Origin: Comamonas sp. lk
GTDB taxonomy: Bacteria; Pseudomonadota; Gammaproteobacteria; Burkholderiales; Burkholderiaceae_C
Assembly: GCF_900564145.1 (NCBI RefSeq)
Contig: NZ_UOOB01000001.1
Location: forward strand, 1,738,754 to 1,802,753
DNA: 64,000 bases
Direction of reading: 5' to 3'
Shown: positions 57,351-64,000 of the stretch, one piece after another
Position numbering within the stretch: the stretch's first letter is position 1
Layout: each line of letters begins with the position of its first letter
Translations under genes and position numbers: made by a program
Notes under the pieces: model-generated
Database searches by the model: none
What the model was told of the DNA's origin: nothing
Seen by the model: the letters and a program-made list of their open reading frames with translations, nothing else

Positions 57351-58540
57351 ACGCGGCCTTGCTGCGGCTGATCCTGGCGCAAATCTGCATTCATGCCTGC
57401 ATGACGGGCATGCGCATGGCCACCCCTTTGCTGGCGCTCAATGAGGGCTATAGCGCGGCGGCCGTGGGCATGCTGCTGGCGCTGTTTGCGCTGACCCAGG
57501 TCTTCCTCTCCCTGCCCGCGGGACGCTATGCGGACCGGCATGGCTTGAAAAAGCCGCTGCTGCTGAGCGTCTGTGCTGCGGCACTGGGCGCCGGGCTGGC
57601 GGCGGCGTTTCCCATCTTTCCCGTGCTGTGCCTGGGCGCCTTGCTGACCGGAGGTGCATCCGGTGCGGCGCTGATTGCCTTGCAGCGGCATGTGGGCCGT
57701 TCTGCCCATGACAAGCAGGAGCTGCGCAAGGTCTTCAGCTGGCTGGCCATAGGTCCGGCCATCTCCAATTTCATAGGTCCGTTTGTCGCCGGCTTGCTGA
57801 TTGACTATGCGGGTGGGCAGGAGGCCAGCCTGACCGGCTTCAGGGCCGCCTTCACGCTGCTGGCCTTGCTGCCCCTGGCGGCCTGGTTCTGGGCGCGCAC
57901 CGTCAAGGAGTTGCCGCCGGTCGAGGTGGCTGCAGGCGGGCCCAAGGCCACGGCCTGGGATTTGCTGCAAAACCAGGGCTTCAGGCGCTTGCTGCTGCTG
58001 AACTGGGCGCTGTCATCGTGCTGGGATGTACATACCTTTGTGGTGCCCATCCTGGGGCATGAGCGAGGGCTGTCCGCATCGGTGATCGGCACCATCTTGG
58101 GCGCGTTTGCGATTGCAGCCGCGCTGATCCGTTTGATGATACCGCTGCTGAGCCGGCACCTGAGCGAGTGGGTGGTGGTGCTGGGCGCCATGCTGTCGTC
58201 TTGCGTGCTGTTCATGCTTTATCCGCTGATGCAGGGCGCCTGGGCCATGGGCTTGTGCTCGGTGTTGCTGGGCGTGGTGCTGGGCTCGGTTCAGCCCATG
58301 GTGATGAGCATGATTCACCAGATCACTCCGCCGGAGCGCCATGGCGAGGCCCTGGGCTTGCGCATGATGGCGATCAACGGATCCAGCGTGATCATGCCGA
58401 TACTGTTTGGCTCGGTGGGGGCGGTGGTCGGGGTGGCGGCCCTGTTCTGGGCCGTGGGAGCCATGGTCGGTCTGTCGTCCAGGCTGCCCTGGCTGATTGG
58501 GCGCGAAGACATGCCTGCAGGAGAGTGGAAGCAGCACTAG
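57347..58540 (+). CDS. MFS transporter
   Basis: A 397-residue major facilitator protein with 12 predicted helices. The loop 2-3 motif is present in altered form (LPAGRYADRHGLKKPLLL), and a related motif lies in the second half (ISWL...QPMVMSMIHQITPPERHGEALGLRMM). The substrate is unknown; homologues include drug and sugar exporters. It is translationally coupled to rmuC (ATGA). Confidence 0.88.
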   Translation: MNAALLRLILAQICIHACMTGMRMATPLLALNEGYSAAAVGMLLALFALTQVFLSLPAGRYADRHGLKKPLLLSVCAAALGAGLAAAFPIFPVLCLGALLTGGASGAALIALQRHVGRSAHDKQELRKVFSWLAIGPAISNFIGPFVAGLLIDYAGGQEASLTGFRAAFTLLALLPLAAWFWARTVKELPPVEVAAGGPKATAWDLLQNQGFRRLLLLNWALSSCWDVHTFVVPILGHERGLSASVIGTILGAFAIAAALIRLMIPLLSRHLSEWVVVLGAMLSSCVLFMLYPLMQGAWAMGLCSVLLGVVLGSVQPMVMSMIHQITPPERHGEALGLRMMAINGSSVIMPILFGSVGAVVGVAALFWAVGAMVGLSSRLPWLIGREDMPAGEWKQH

Positions 58541-58605
58541 CTTTGACGGGCCCGATCAACGTTTCAGCTTAGGCGGGTTCCAAGGTTTGATCCGGTCTAG
58601 CCATG

Positions 58606-58634
58606 AAAAAAGAGCGCCAGAGGCGCTCTTTTTT
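58606..58634. terminator. Bidirectional terminator between MFS gene and lapB
   Basis: AAAAAAGAGCGCC, loop AGA, GGCGCTCTTTTTT between convergent genes. Confidence 0.92.
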
Positions 58635-58638
58635 GGTT

Positions 58639-59796
58639 TTACAGCTCCTCGACTCTGCGGGCCGGATAGCTGTCCCAGCTCTGACAGCCGGGGCAGTGCC
58701 AGAAGTGGGTGCGAGCCTCAAAGCCGCAGGCGGCGCAGCGGTAGCGGGTCAGCGGCTTGGCCGCATGATCCAGCGCTTTTTGCACCGCGCCGTGGTATTG
58801 CTCCTCGGTCAATGTTTCGCCTTCCAGCCATTGGGCCGCGGCTACCAGAGATTTTTCAAGCTCCAGATGCTTGACCAGGCGTGCGCGGCCCGGGGCGTCA
58901 GGGTGGCCGGACTTCTTGTCCAGCGTCACCTGGGCTTGCAGCAGATCCAGCGAAGGGGTCTGCGCATAGTGCTTGGTCAGCAGAGCTTGCACGGCGGCGA
59001 TTTCGCCCGTGGCATCTGCCACTTCCACCAGCAGGCTGGCGGCCAGCGGCAGCGAGGCCGGACTTTGCGCTGCCAGTTCCTGCAGCGTCTTCAAGGCGGC
59101 AGCCGACTGGCCTTGGCGGTGCTGCAGCTGGGCCATTTCCAGGCGCGGGCGCGGTGCCTGGGGGGCTGTCTGCACCGCTTGCTGCAATTGCTGCAAGGCC
59201 GGGTCCAGCTGGCCGCGGGCCACTTGTGCATTCGCGTCTTCGCAAAGATAGTGGGCCAGGCGGGCGCTGAAGTCGCCCTGGTTGGCGGCCTGCATCTTGC
59301 GGGCAATGCTGGCGGCCTGGCTCCAGTCGCGGGAGCGCTCGTAAATGGCCAGCAAGGCCAGGCGGGCTTCGGCCTCATAGGCCGTGCCTTCCAGGCGGTG
59401 CAAGGCGTCTTCTGCACGATCGAGCAGGCCGGCTTTCAGAAAATCCTGGGCAATGGCGTGCTGGGCGCGGTCGCGGTCGCTGCGCGAGAGATCGGCACGG
59501 CTGAGCAGGTGCTCGTGCACGCGCACGGCACGGTTGTACTCGCCGCGGCGGCGAAACAGATTGCCCAGGGCAAAGTGCAGCTCCGAAGTGTCGGGGTCGT
59601 TCTGCACGGCCTCGATAAAAGCATCAATGGCCTTGTCCTGCTGCTCGTTGAGCAGAAAGTTCAGGCCTTTGAAATAGGCTTTGGGGGCTTGCCGGTTATC
59701 GGCACGCACCTGGCGCAAATCCCAGCGGGAGGCCAGCCAGCCCAGCACAAAGGCCACTGGAAAGCCCAGCAAGATCCAAGTCAGATTAAATTCCAT
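58639..59796 (-). CDS. lapB: Lipopolysaccharide assembly protein LapB (YciM)
   Basis: A 385-residue protein with an N-terminal helix (TWILLGFPVAFVLGWLASRWDLRQV), tetratricopeptide repeats (residues about 40-330, first AYFKGLNFLLNEQQDKAIDAFIEAVQNDPDT) and a C-terminal rubredoxin-like zinc site (YRCAACGFEARTHFWHCPGCQSWDSY). LapB controls LpxC proteolysis through FtsH in E. coli, and so LPS amount. It overlaps the end of lapA by 11 bp. Confidence 0.94.
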   Translation of the reverse strand: MEFNLTWILLGFPVAFVLGWLASRWDLRQVRADNRQAPKAYFKGLNFLLNEQQDKAIDAFIEAVQNDPDTSELHFALGNLFRRRGEYNRAVRVHEHLLSRADLSRSDRDRAQHAIAQDFLKAGLLDRAEDALHRLEGTAYEAEARLALLAIYERSRDWSQAASIARKMQAANQGDFSARLAHYLCEDANAQVARGQLDPALQQLQQAVQTAPQAPRPRLEMAQLQHRQGQSAAALKTLQELAAQSPASLPLAASLLVEVADATGEIAAVQALLTKHYAQTPSLDLLQAQVTLDKKSGHPDAPGRARLVKHLELEKSLVAAAQWLEGETLTEEQYHGAVQKALDHAAKPLTRYRCAACGFEARTHFWHCPGCQSWDSYPARRVEEL

Positions 59797-60130
59797 GCAC
59801 GTCGCTCGGCACGATTACGGGAGTGGTGGTCGCGGGGCTGCTGGCAGGCGCTGCAGGTGCGGTGTCACCGGATTGGGGGGCTGTGTTGGGCGTCTGGGCT
59901 GCGGCCTGTGCGTCACGGGCCGCGGCGCGGTGCTTCCACCAGCGGGGCACCATGCCCAGCACGCCCACAATCAAGCCCATGGCAAAGGCGGCCAGCACTA
60001 CCAGTACCAGGGGTGCTGTCCAGCTCGTGCCGAAGAAAAAATGCACCGTGGCGTCTTGCTGGTTGTTGAGCGCAAACGCGAACAGCGTGAAAAAAATGGC
60101 TGCCTTGAGCAGCCACAGAAGGTATTTCAT
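59786..60130 (-). CDS. lapA: LapA family (DUF1049) protein
   Basis: A 114-residue protein with two helices (LLKAAIFFTLFAFALNNQQDATVHFFFG and PLVLVVLAAFAMGLIVGVLGMVPRWW) and a cytoplasmic Ala/Pro/Thr-rich tail. It is paired with lapB as in E. coli, and the overlap suggests coupled translation. Confidence 0.9.
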   Translation of the reverse strand: MKYLLWLLKAAIFFTLFAFALNNQQDATVHFFFGTSWTAPLVLVVLAAFAMGLIVGVLGMVPRWWKHRAAARDAQAAAQTPNTAPQSGDTAPAAPASSPATTTPVIVPSDVHGI

Positions 60131-60237
60131 GCTTCCCCTTATACCCTTTTTGCTTTGGAGTGATGGGTAGATTTTAGAGGAGGCCAGCCGCAGAGCCGCT
60201 CAGTAAGCCTCATGCTTTTTGCGGCTGTGCCGTGGCT

Positions 60238-60564
60238 TCAGGCCTGGGCGGCCGTCAGGGCACTGTCTTGCGTCAGCGCTTCGGGCTTGAGATCCACGGC
60301 TTCGCGCAAGGCCTTGCCTGGCTTGAAGTGGGGCACTCGCTTGGAGGGCACCTGCACGGATTCGCCGCTGCGAGGGTTGCGACCGATGCGGGGAGGGCGG
60401 TGGTTGATGGCAAAACTGCCAAAGCCACGAATTTCAATGCGGTGACCGCGCACCAGGGCGTCACTCACGGCATCCAGAATGGTCTTGACGGCCTGCTCGG
60501 CATCGCGTTGGTTGAGTTGGCCGAAACGGGCGGCAAGTTCTTCGACGAGATCAGATCGGGTCAT
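60238..60564 (-). CDS. ihfB: Integration host factor subunit beta
   Basis: A 108-residue DNA-bending protein. [89 protein letters not shown] matches IHF-beta, including the RNPRSGE arm with the DNA-intercalating proline region. A C-terminal extension of about 14 residues follows the conserved fold. It follows rpsA, the usual position in proteobacteria. Confidence 0.95.
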   Translation of the reverse strand: MTRSDLVEELAARFGQLNQRDAEQAVKTILDAVSDALVRGHRIEIRGFGSFAINHRPPRIGRNPRSGESVQVPSKRVPHFKPGKALREAVDLKPEALTQDSALTAAQA

Positions 60565-60592
60565 CGGACGATGGGATTAAAAAGAGAAAACA

Positions 60593-60619
60593 ACAACGGG
60601 CGCACAAGGCGCCCGTTGT
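60593..60619 (-). terminator. Hairpin between rpsA and ihfB
   Basis: ACAACGGGCGC, loop ACAAG, GCGCCCGTTGT; on the minus strand it is followed by a T-rich tract, so it may attenuate rpsA read-through into ihfB. Confidence 0.7.
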
Positions 60620-60634
60620 CTTCGACGCATGGCG

Positions 60635-60660
60635 CGGTCGGCAAGCGAGCTTGCCGACCG
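60635..60660 (-). terminator. Second hairpin directly after rpsA
   Basis: CGGTCGGCAAGC pairs perfectly with GCTTGCCGACCG with a minimal loop, 11 bp past the rpsA stop. No T-run: more likely an RNA 3' end stabiliser than a terminator. Confidence 0.45.
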
Positions 60661-60671
60661 GCTGACGTGGA

Positions 60672-62357
60672 TTACTTGTCGGAGTTGTCCAGCTTGGCGC
60701 GCAGCAGTGCGCCCAGGCTGGTCGTGCCGGCGTTTTCCTTGGAGGATTGAGCCGACAGAGAAGCCATGGCTGTCTGCTGTTCAGCGTGATCCTTTTGCTT
60801 GATGGACAGCTGGATGTTGCGGGTCTTGCGATCCACGTTCACCACCACGGCGGTCACTTCGTCGCCTTCCTTCAGCACGGAACGAGCATCTTCCACGCGG
60901 TCGATGGAGATTTCCGAAGCGCGCAGGTAGCCGATGATGTCTTCGCCCAGGTCGATTTCAGCGCCCTTGGCATCCACGGTCTTGACCTTGCCGGTCACGA
61001 TCTGGCCCTTGTCGTTCACGGTGGTGAACGTGGTGAAGGGATCGCTGTCCAGCTGCTTGATGCCCAGGGAGATGCGCTCGCGCTCAACGTCCACGGCCAA
61101 CACGATGGCTTCGACTTCTTGGCCCTTCTTGTAGTTACGCACGGCGGCTTCGCCGGTTTCGTTCCAAGACAGGTCAGACAGGTGCACCAGGCCGTCGATA
61201 CCGGCAGCCAGACCCACGAACACGCCGAAGTCGGTGATGGACTTGATGGGGCCCTTCACGCGGTCGCCGCGCTTGGTGTTCTGAGCGAATTCTTGCCAGG
61301 GGTTAGCCTTGCATTGCTTCATGCCCAGGGAGATGCGGCGCTTGTCTTCGTCGATTTCCAGAACCATGACTTCGACTTCGTCACCCAGCGACACGAGCTT
61401 GGTGGGAGCGATGTTCTTGTTGGTCCAGTCCATTTCGGAAACGTGCACCAGGCCTTCGATACCTGGTTCCAGTTCCACAAACGCGCCGTAGTCGGCGATG
61501 TTGGTGACCTTGCCGAACAGACGGGTAGCCGAAGGATAACGGCGCGAAACGCCCATCCAAGGATCGTCGCCCATTTGCTTCAGGCCCAGGGACACGCGGT
61601 TCTTTTCGGTGTCGAATTTCAGGATCTTGGCCATGATTTCTTGGCCAGCTGTCACCACTTCGGATGGGTGACGCACGCGACGCCATGCCATGTCGGTGAT
61701 GTGCAGCAGACCGTCGATGCCGCCCAGATCAACGAACGCACCGTATTCGGTGATGTTCTTGACCACGCCATTGACGATAGCGCCTTCCTTCAGGGTTTCC
61801 ATCAGCTTGGCGCGTTCTTCGCCCATGGATGCTTCCACCACAGCGCGGCGCGACAGCACCACGTTGTTGCGCTTGCGATCCAGCTTGATGACCTTGAATT
61901 CCATGGTCTTGTTTTCGTACGGCGTCAGATCCTTGATCGGACGTGTATCGATCAGCGAACCGGGCAGGAATGCGCGGATGCCGTTGACCAGAACGGTCAG
62001 GCCGCCCTTGACCTTGCCGGAAGTGGTGCCGGTCACGAATTCGCCAGACTCCAGAGCCTTTTCCAGCGACAGCCAGGAAGCCAGACGCTTGGCGGTGTCG
62101 CGCGACAGGATGGTGTCGCCGTAGCCGTTTTCGATGGAGCCGATGGCCACGGAAACGAAGTCACCCACTTGGACTTCGAGTTCGCCCTGGTCGTTCTTGA
62201 ACTCTTCCAAAGGCACGTAGGCTTCGGACTTCAGACCGGCGTTCACCACCACGAAGTTGTGCTCAACGCGCACGACTTCAGCGGTGATAACTTCACCAGG
62301 ACGCATTTCGGTGCGTGTCAACGACTCTTCAAAAAGGGCGGCAAAAGATTCAGACAT
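60672..62357 (-). CDS. rpsA: 30S ribosomal protein S1
   Basis: A 561-residue protein of six S1 (OB-fold) domains. It begins [53 protein letters not shown]. Successive repeats have the G-x-V-x-x-I-x-x-(Y/F)-G-A-F-V-x-L core, for example [25 protein letters not shown]. It binds mRNA at the 30S subunit. ATG 62357 is preceded by AAGGA; a longer frame start at 62393 is not used. It is transcribed with aroA-cmk upstream and ihfB downstream. Confidence 0.97.
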   Translation of the reverse strand: MSESFAALFEESLTRTEMRPGEVITAEVVRVEHNFVVVNAGLKSEAYVPLEEFKNDQGELEVQVGDFVSVAIGSIENGYGDTILSRDTAKRLASWLSLEKALESGEFVTGTTSGKVKGGLTVLVNGIRAFLPGSLIDTRPIKDLTPYENKTMEFKVIKLDRKRNNVVLSRRAVVEASMGEERAKLMETLKEGAIVNGVVKNITEYGAFVDLGGIDGLLHITDMAWRRVRHPSEVVTAGQEIMAKILKFDTEKNRVSLGLKQMGDDPWMGVSRRYPSATRLFGKVTNIADYGAFVELEPGIEGLVHVSEMDWTNKNIAPTKLVSLGDEVEVMVLEIDEDKRRISLGMKQCKANPWQEFAQNTKRGDRVKGPIKSITDFGVFVGLAAGIDGLVHLSDLSWNETGEAAVRNYKKGQEVEAIVLAVDVERERISLGIKQLDSDPFTTFTTVNDKGQIVTGKVKTVDAKGAEIDLGEDIIGYLRASEISIDRVEDARSVLKEGDEVTAVVVNVDRKTRNIQLSIKQKDHAEQQTAMASLSAQSSKENAGTTSLGALLRAKLDNSDK

Positions 62358-62540
62358 GTATTTCCTTGACCGCAAACAGGTTTCCGTCAGCACTATTGCC
62401 GAGCGTTTTTAAGGCTGCCTGCGGAGGGTTGTGGGATACACCCACGGGGTTAAAAGGTGAAAAACCTCTGCGTCATGCCGCTGAAAGCGCGCTGCGACAC
62501 CGAGGGCCAGTGAACCAGATGCGGGACTGGGCCTGATAAA

Positions 62541-64000
62541 TCAAGCGCGGCCAAACGGCTGGCGTTCCTGCCACCACGAGAGCACCTGGGCAACCACATC
62601 TTCAATGGTCATCTCGGAGCTATCGAGTTGCAGAGAATCCTCGGCAGGCTTGAGCGGTGCAGTGGCGCGATTCATATCGCGGGCATCACGTGCTTCAAGG
62701 TCTGCCAAAAGGGTGGCTATATTAGCTGAAATCCCTTTGGAAATCAATTGTTTATGGCGGCGCTCGGCGCGACACTGGGCGGAAGCCCATAAATAGACCT
62801 TCAGCGGCGCATGGGGAAAGATGACCGTGCCCATGTCGCGGCCGTCGGCCACCAGGCCGGGCAGGGTCTGAAAGGACAGTTGCAGATCGACCAGGGCCGT
62901 GCGCACGGCCGGCAGGGCCGAGACGCGCGAGGCGTTCATTCCGGCTTCTTCGCTGCGAATGGCGGCGCTGATGTCTTCCTCGCCCAGCCATACGCGTTGC
63001 TGTGCGTCAAAGCGCACCGGCAGGTCCAAGGCCATTTCGGCAATGGTCTCTTCGTTGGAGTCATCCAGCGCCAGGCCGGCGCGCGAGGCGGCTAAGCCGG
63101 TGATGCGGTACAGAGCGCCGGAATCGAGCAGCTGATAGCCCAGGGCCTTGGCCACTTCGGCGGCAATCGTGCCCTTGCCCGAGGCGGTGGGGCCGTCGAT
63201 GCAGATCACCGGGATGCGCTGTGTCTCGGTCTGGCAGACGGAGAACAAGGCCTCGAAATAATCGGGGAAGGTCTTGCCCACGCATTTGGGGTCTTCAATG
63301 CGCACCGGCAGCTTGGCGGGGTTGAAGGCGGCCAGCGAGAAGCACATGGCGACGCGGTGGTCGTCATAGGTATGGATGCTGGCAGCGCGCCAGTCGGATG
63401 CCTTGGCGGGCGGTGTGATGCGGATGTAGTCCGCGCCTTCTTCCACCGTGGCGCCCAGCTTGCGCAGCTCTATGGCCATGGCGGCAATGCGATCGGTTTC
63501 CTTGACGCGCCAGCTGGCGATATTGCGCAGGCTGGTCGTGCCGTCGGCGTACAAGGCCATCAGGCCCAGCGTCATGGCCGCATCGGGGATGTGGTTGCAG
63601 TCGAGGTCGATGGCCTTGAGCGGCCAGCTGCCGCGCGAAACCTCCAGCCAGTTGGGGCCGCTTTCCACCTGGGCGCCCATGGCGCGGGCGGCCTCGACGA
63701 AGCGGATATCGCCTTGAATCGAGTCCTGGCCTACACCCAGAATGCGGATGCTCTTGCGCTGCGTCGCGTTGTCTGCATCCGCATCATCGGTCGTGCCGGT
63801 GGCAATTGCGCCAAGTGCTATGAAGTAGCTAGCGGATGAAGCATCGGCTTCCACATGGATGTCGCCGGGCGACTGGTAGCGGCTGCCGGCAGGAATCACA
63901 AAGCGCTGCCAGCTGTCGTTTTCCACGGCAATGCCAAAGCGCGCCAGCAGCTTCAGCGTGATGTGAATATAGGGCTTGGAGATCAGCTCGCCCACCACCT
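62541..64000 (-). CDS. Fused 3-phosphoshikimate 1-carboxyvinyltransferase/cytidylate kinase (5' truncated)
   Basis: 485 residues are visible and the N-terminus lies beyond the window. Residues 1 to about 255 are the C-terminal part of EPSP synthase (AroA, aromatic amino acid pathway): [48 protein letters not shown] and [15 protein letters not shown]. From about residue 262 a complete cytidylate kinase follows (CDP/dCDP synthesis): [33 protein letters not shown] and [32 protein letters not shown]. Such fusions are known in Burkholderiales. It heads the rpsA-ihfB-lapA-lapB run. Confidence 0.93.
   Translation of the reverse strand, partial: VVGELISKPYIHITLKLLARFGIAVENDSWQRFVIPAGSRYQSPGDIHVEADASSASYFIALGAIATGTTDDADADNATQRKSIRILGVGQDSIQGDIRFVEAARAMGAQVESGPNWLEVSRGSWPLKAIDLDCNHIPDAAMTLGLMALYADGTTSLRNIASWRVKETDRIAAMAIELRKLGATVEEGADYIRITPPAKASDWRAASIHTYDDHRVAMCFSLAAFNPAKLPVRIEDPKCVGKTFPDYFEALFSVCQTETQRIPVICIDGPTASGKGTIAAEVAKALGYQLLDSGALYRITGLAASRAGLALDDSNEETIAEMALDLPVRFDAQQRVWLGEEDISAAIRSEEAGMNASRVSALPAVRTALVDLQLSFQTLPGLVADGRDMGTVIFPHAPLKVYLWASAQCRAERRHKQLISKGISANIATLLADLEARDARDMNRATAPLKPAEDSLQLDSSEMTIEDVVAQVLSWWQERQPFGRA

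Noticed and set aside
60747..62369. 540-codon frame opposite rpsA
   Set aside because: Shadow of the strongly codon-biased ribosomal gene; no homology seen.
62700..62760. Intergenic-repeat-like bases inside the cmk part of aroA-cmk
   Set aside because: The bases encode conserved-length protein sequence and the resemblance is short; likely chance.

Overview
The window looks like chromosomal DNA of a betaproteobacterium of the order Burkholderiales, most likely family Comamonadaceae (Comamonas-like). Reasons: high GC with strong third-position GC bias; a fused aroA-cmk gene upstream of rpsA-ihfB-lapA-lapB; a folC/SPOR/cvpA/purF/metZ run; and a degenerate intergenic repeat with a TAGCGCTT-type core scattered between genes. 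The genus is inferred. I see no insertion sequence, phage or CRISPR array.

Layout. 1-3.9 kb: 3' part of a Mrp-type cation/proton antiporter operon (MnhA/B fusion end, C, D, E, F, G), then crcB (fluoride exporter). 4.5-9.2 kb: a LOG-family gene and a leftward run of small genes (DUF2199, DUF938 methyltransferase, lipoprotein, GFA-type protein, DUF2459, NIPSNAP). 9.5-15.2 kb: a [4Fe-4S] class I fumarase and an iron-independent class II fumarase, separated by an MHYT-GGDEF-EAL cyclic-di-GMP enzyme. 15.3-19.1 kb: ParB-like_2 protein, SulP-STAS transporter, DUF3334 protein, lipoprotein. 19.2-24.4 kb: a glycine betaine/proline-type ABC operon (proV-proW-proX2-proX1) behind a long, hairpin-rich leader. 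24.7-31.7 kb: UPF0114 protein, acs, LapA-like protein, argG, ppnP, glycine-zipper protein, ArsC/YffB-like reductase. 31.8-39.3 kb: folC, SPOR protein, cvpA, purF, metZ, gltX.

39.3-48.4 kb is the most unusual part. gltX is followed by an amplified array of 11 tRNA genes made from an Ala(GGC)-Glu(TTC)-Asp(GTC) cassette. Next come a small exported protein of unknown function, a heavy-metal RND efflux operon (outer-membrane, adaptor and pump genes) ending in a divergent PII-like gene, and then another Ala-Glu-Asp cassette in the same orientation. The metal-efflux/PII module is therefore bracketed by direct tRNA repeats.

48.4-64 kb: an SDR dehydrogenase and a phasin with PhaR-type sites (polyhydroxyalkanoate/acyl-CoA metabolism); thioesterase; pncB with an NhaD-like antiporter and a 2-hydroxyacid dehydrogenase; tautomerase; rmuC with an MFS transporter; and the leftward aroA-cmk, rpsA, ihfB, lapA, lapB cluster, with aroA-cmk cut by the window edge. 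Themes shared by neighbours are ion and osmotic homeostasis (Mrp, CrcB, ProVWX, NhaD-like), central carbon entry (two fumarases, Acs) and translation supply (gltX with tRNA-Glu, rpsA).
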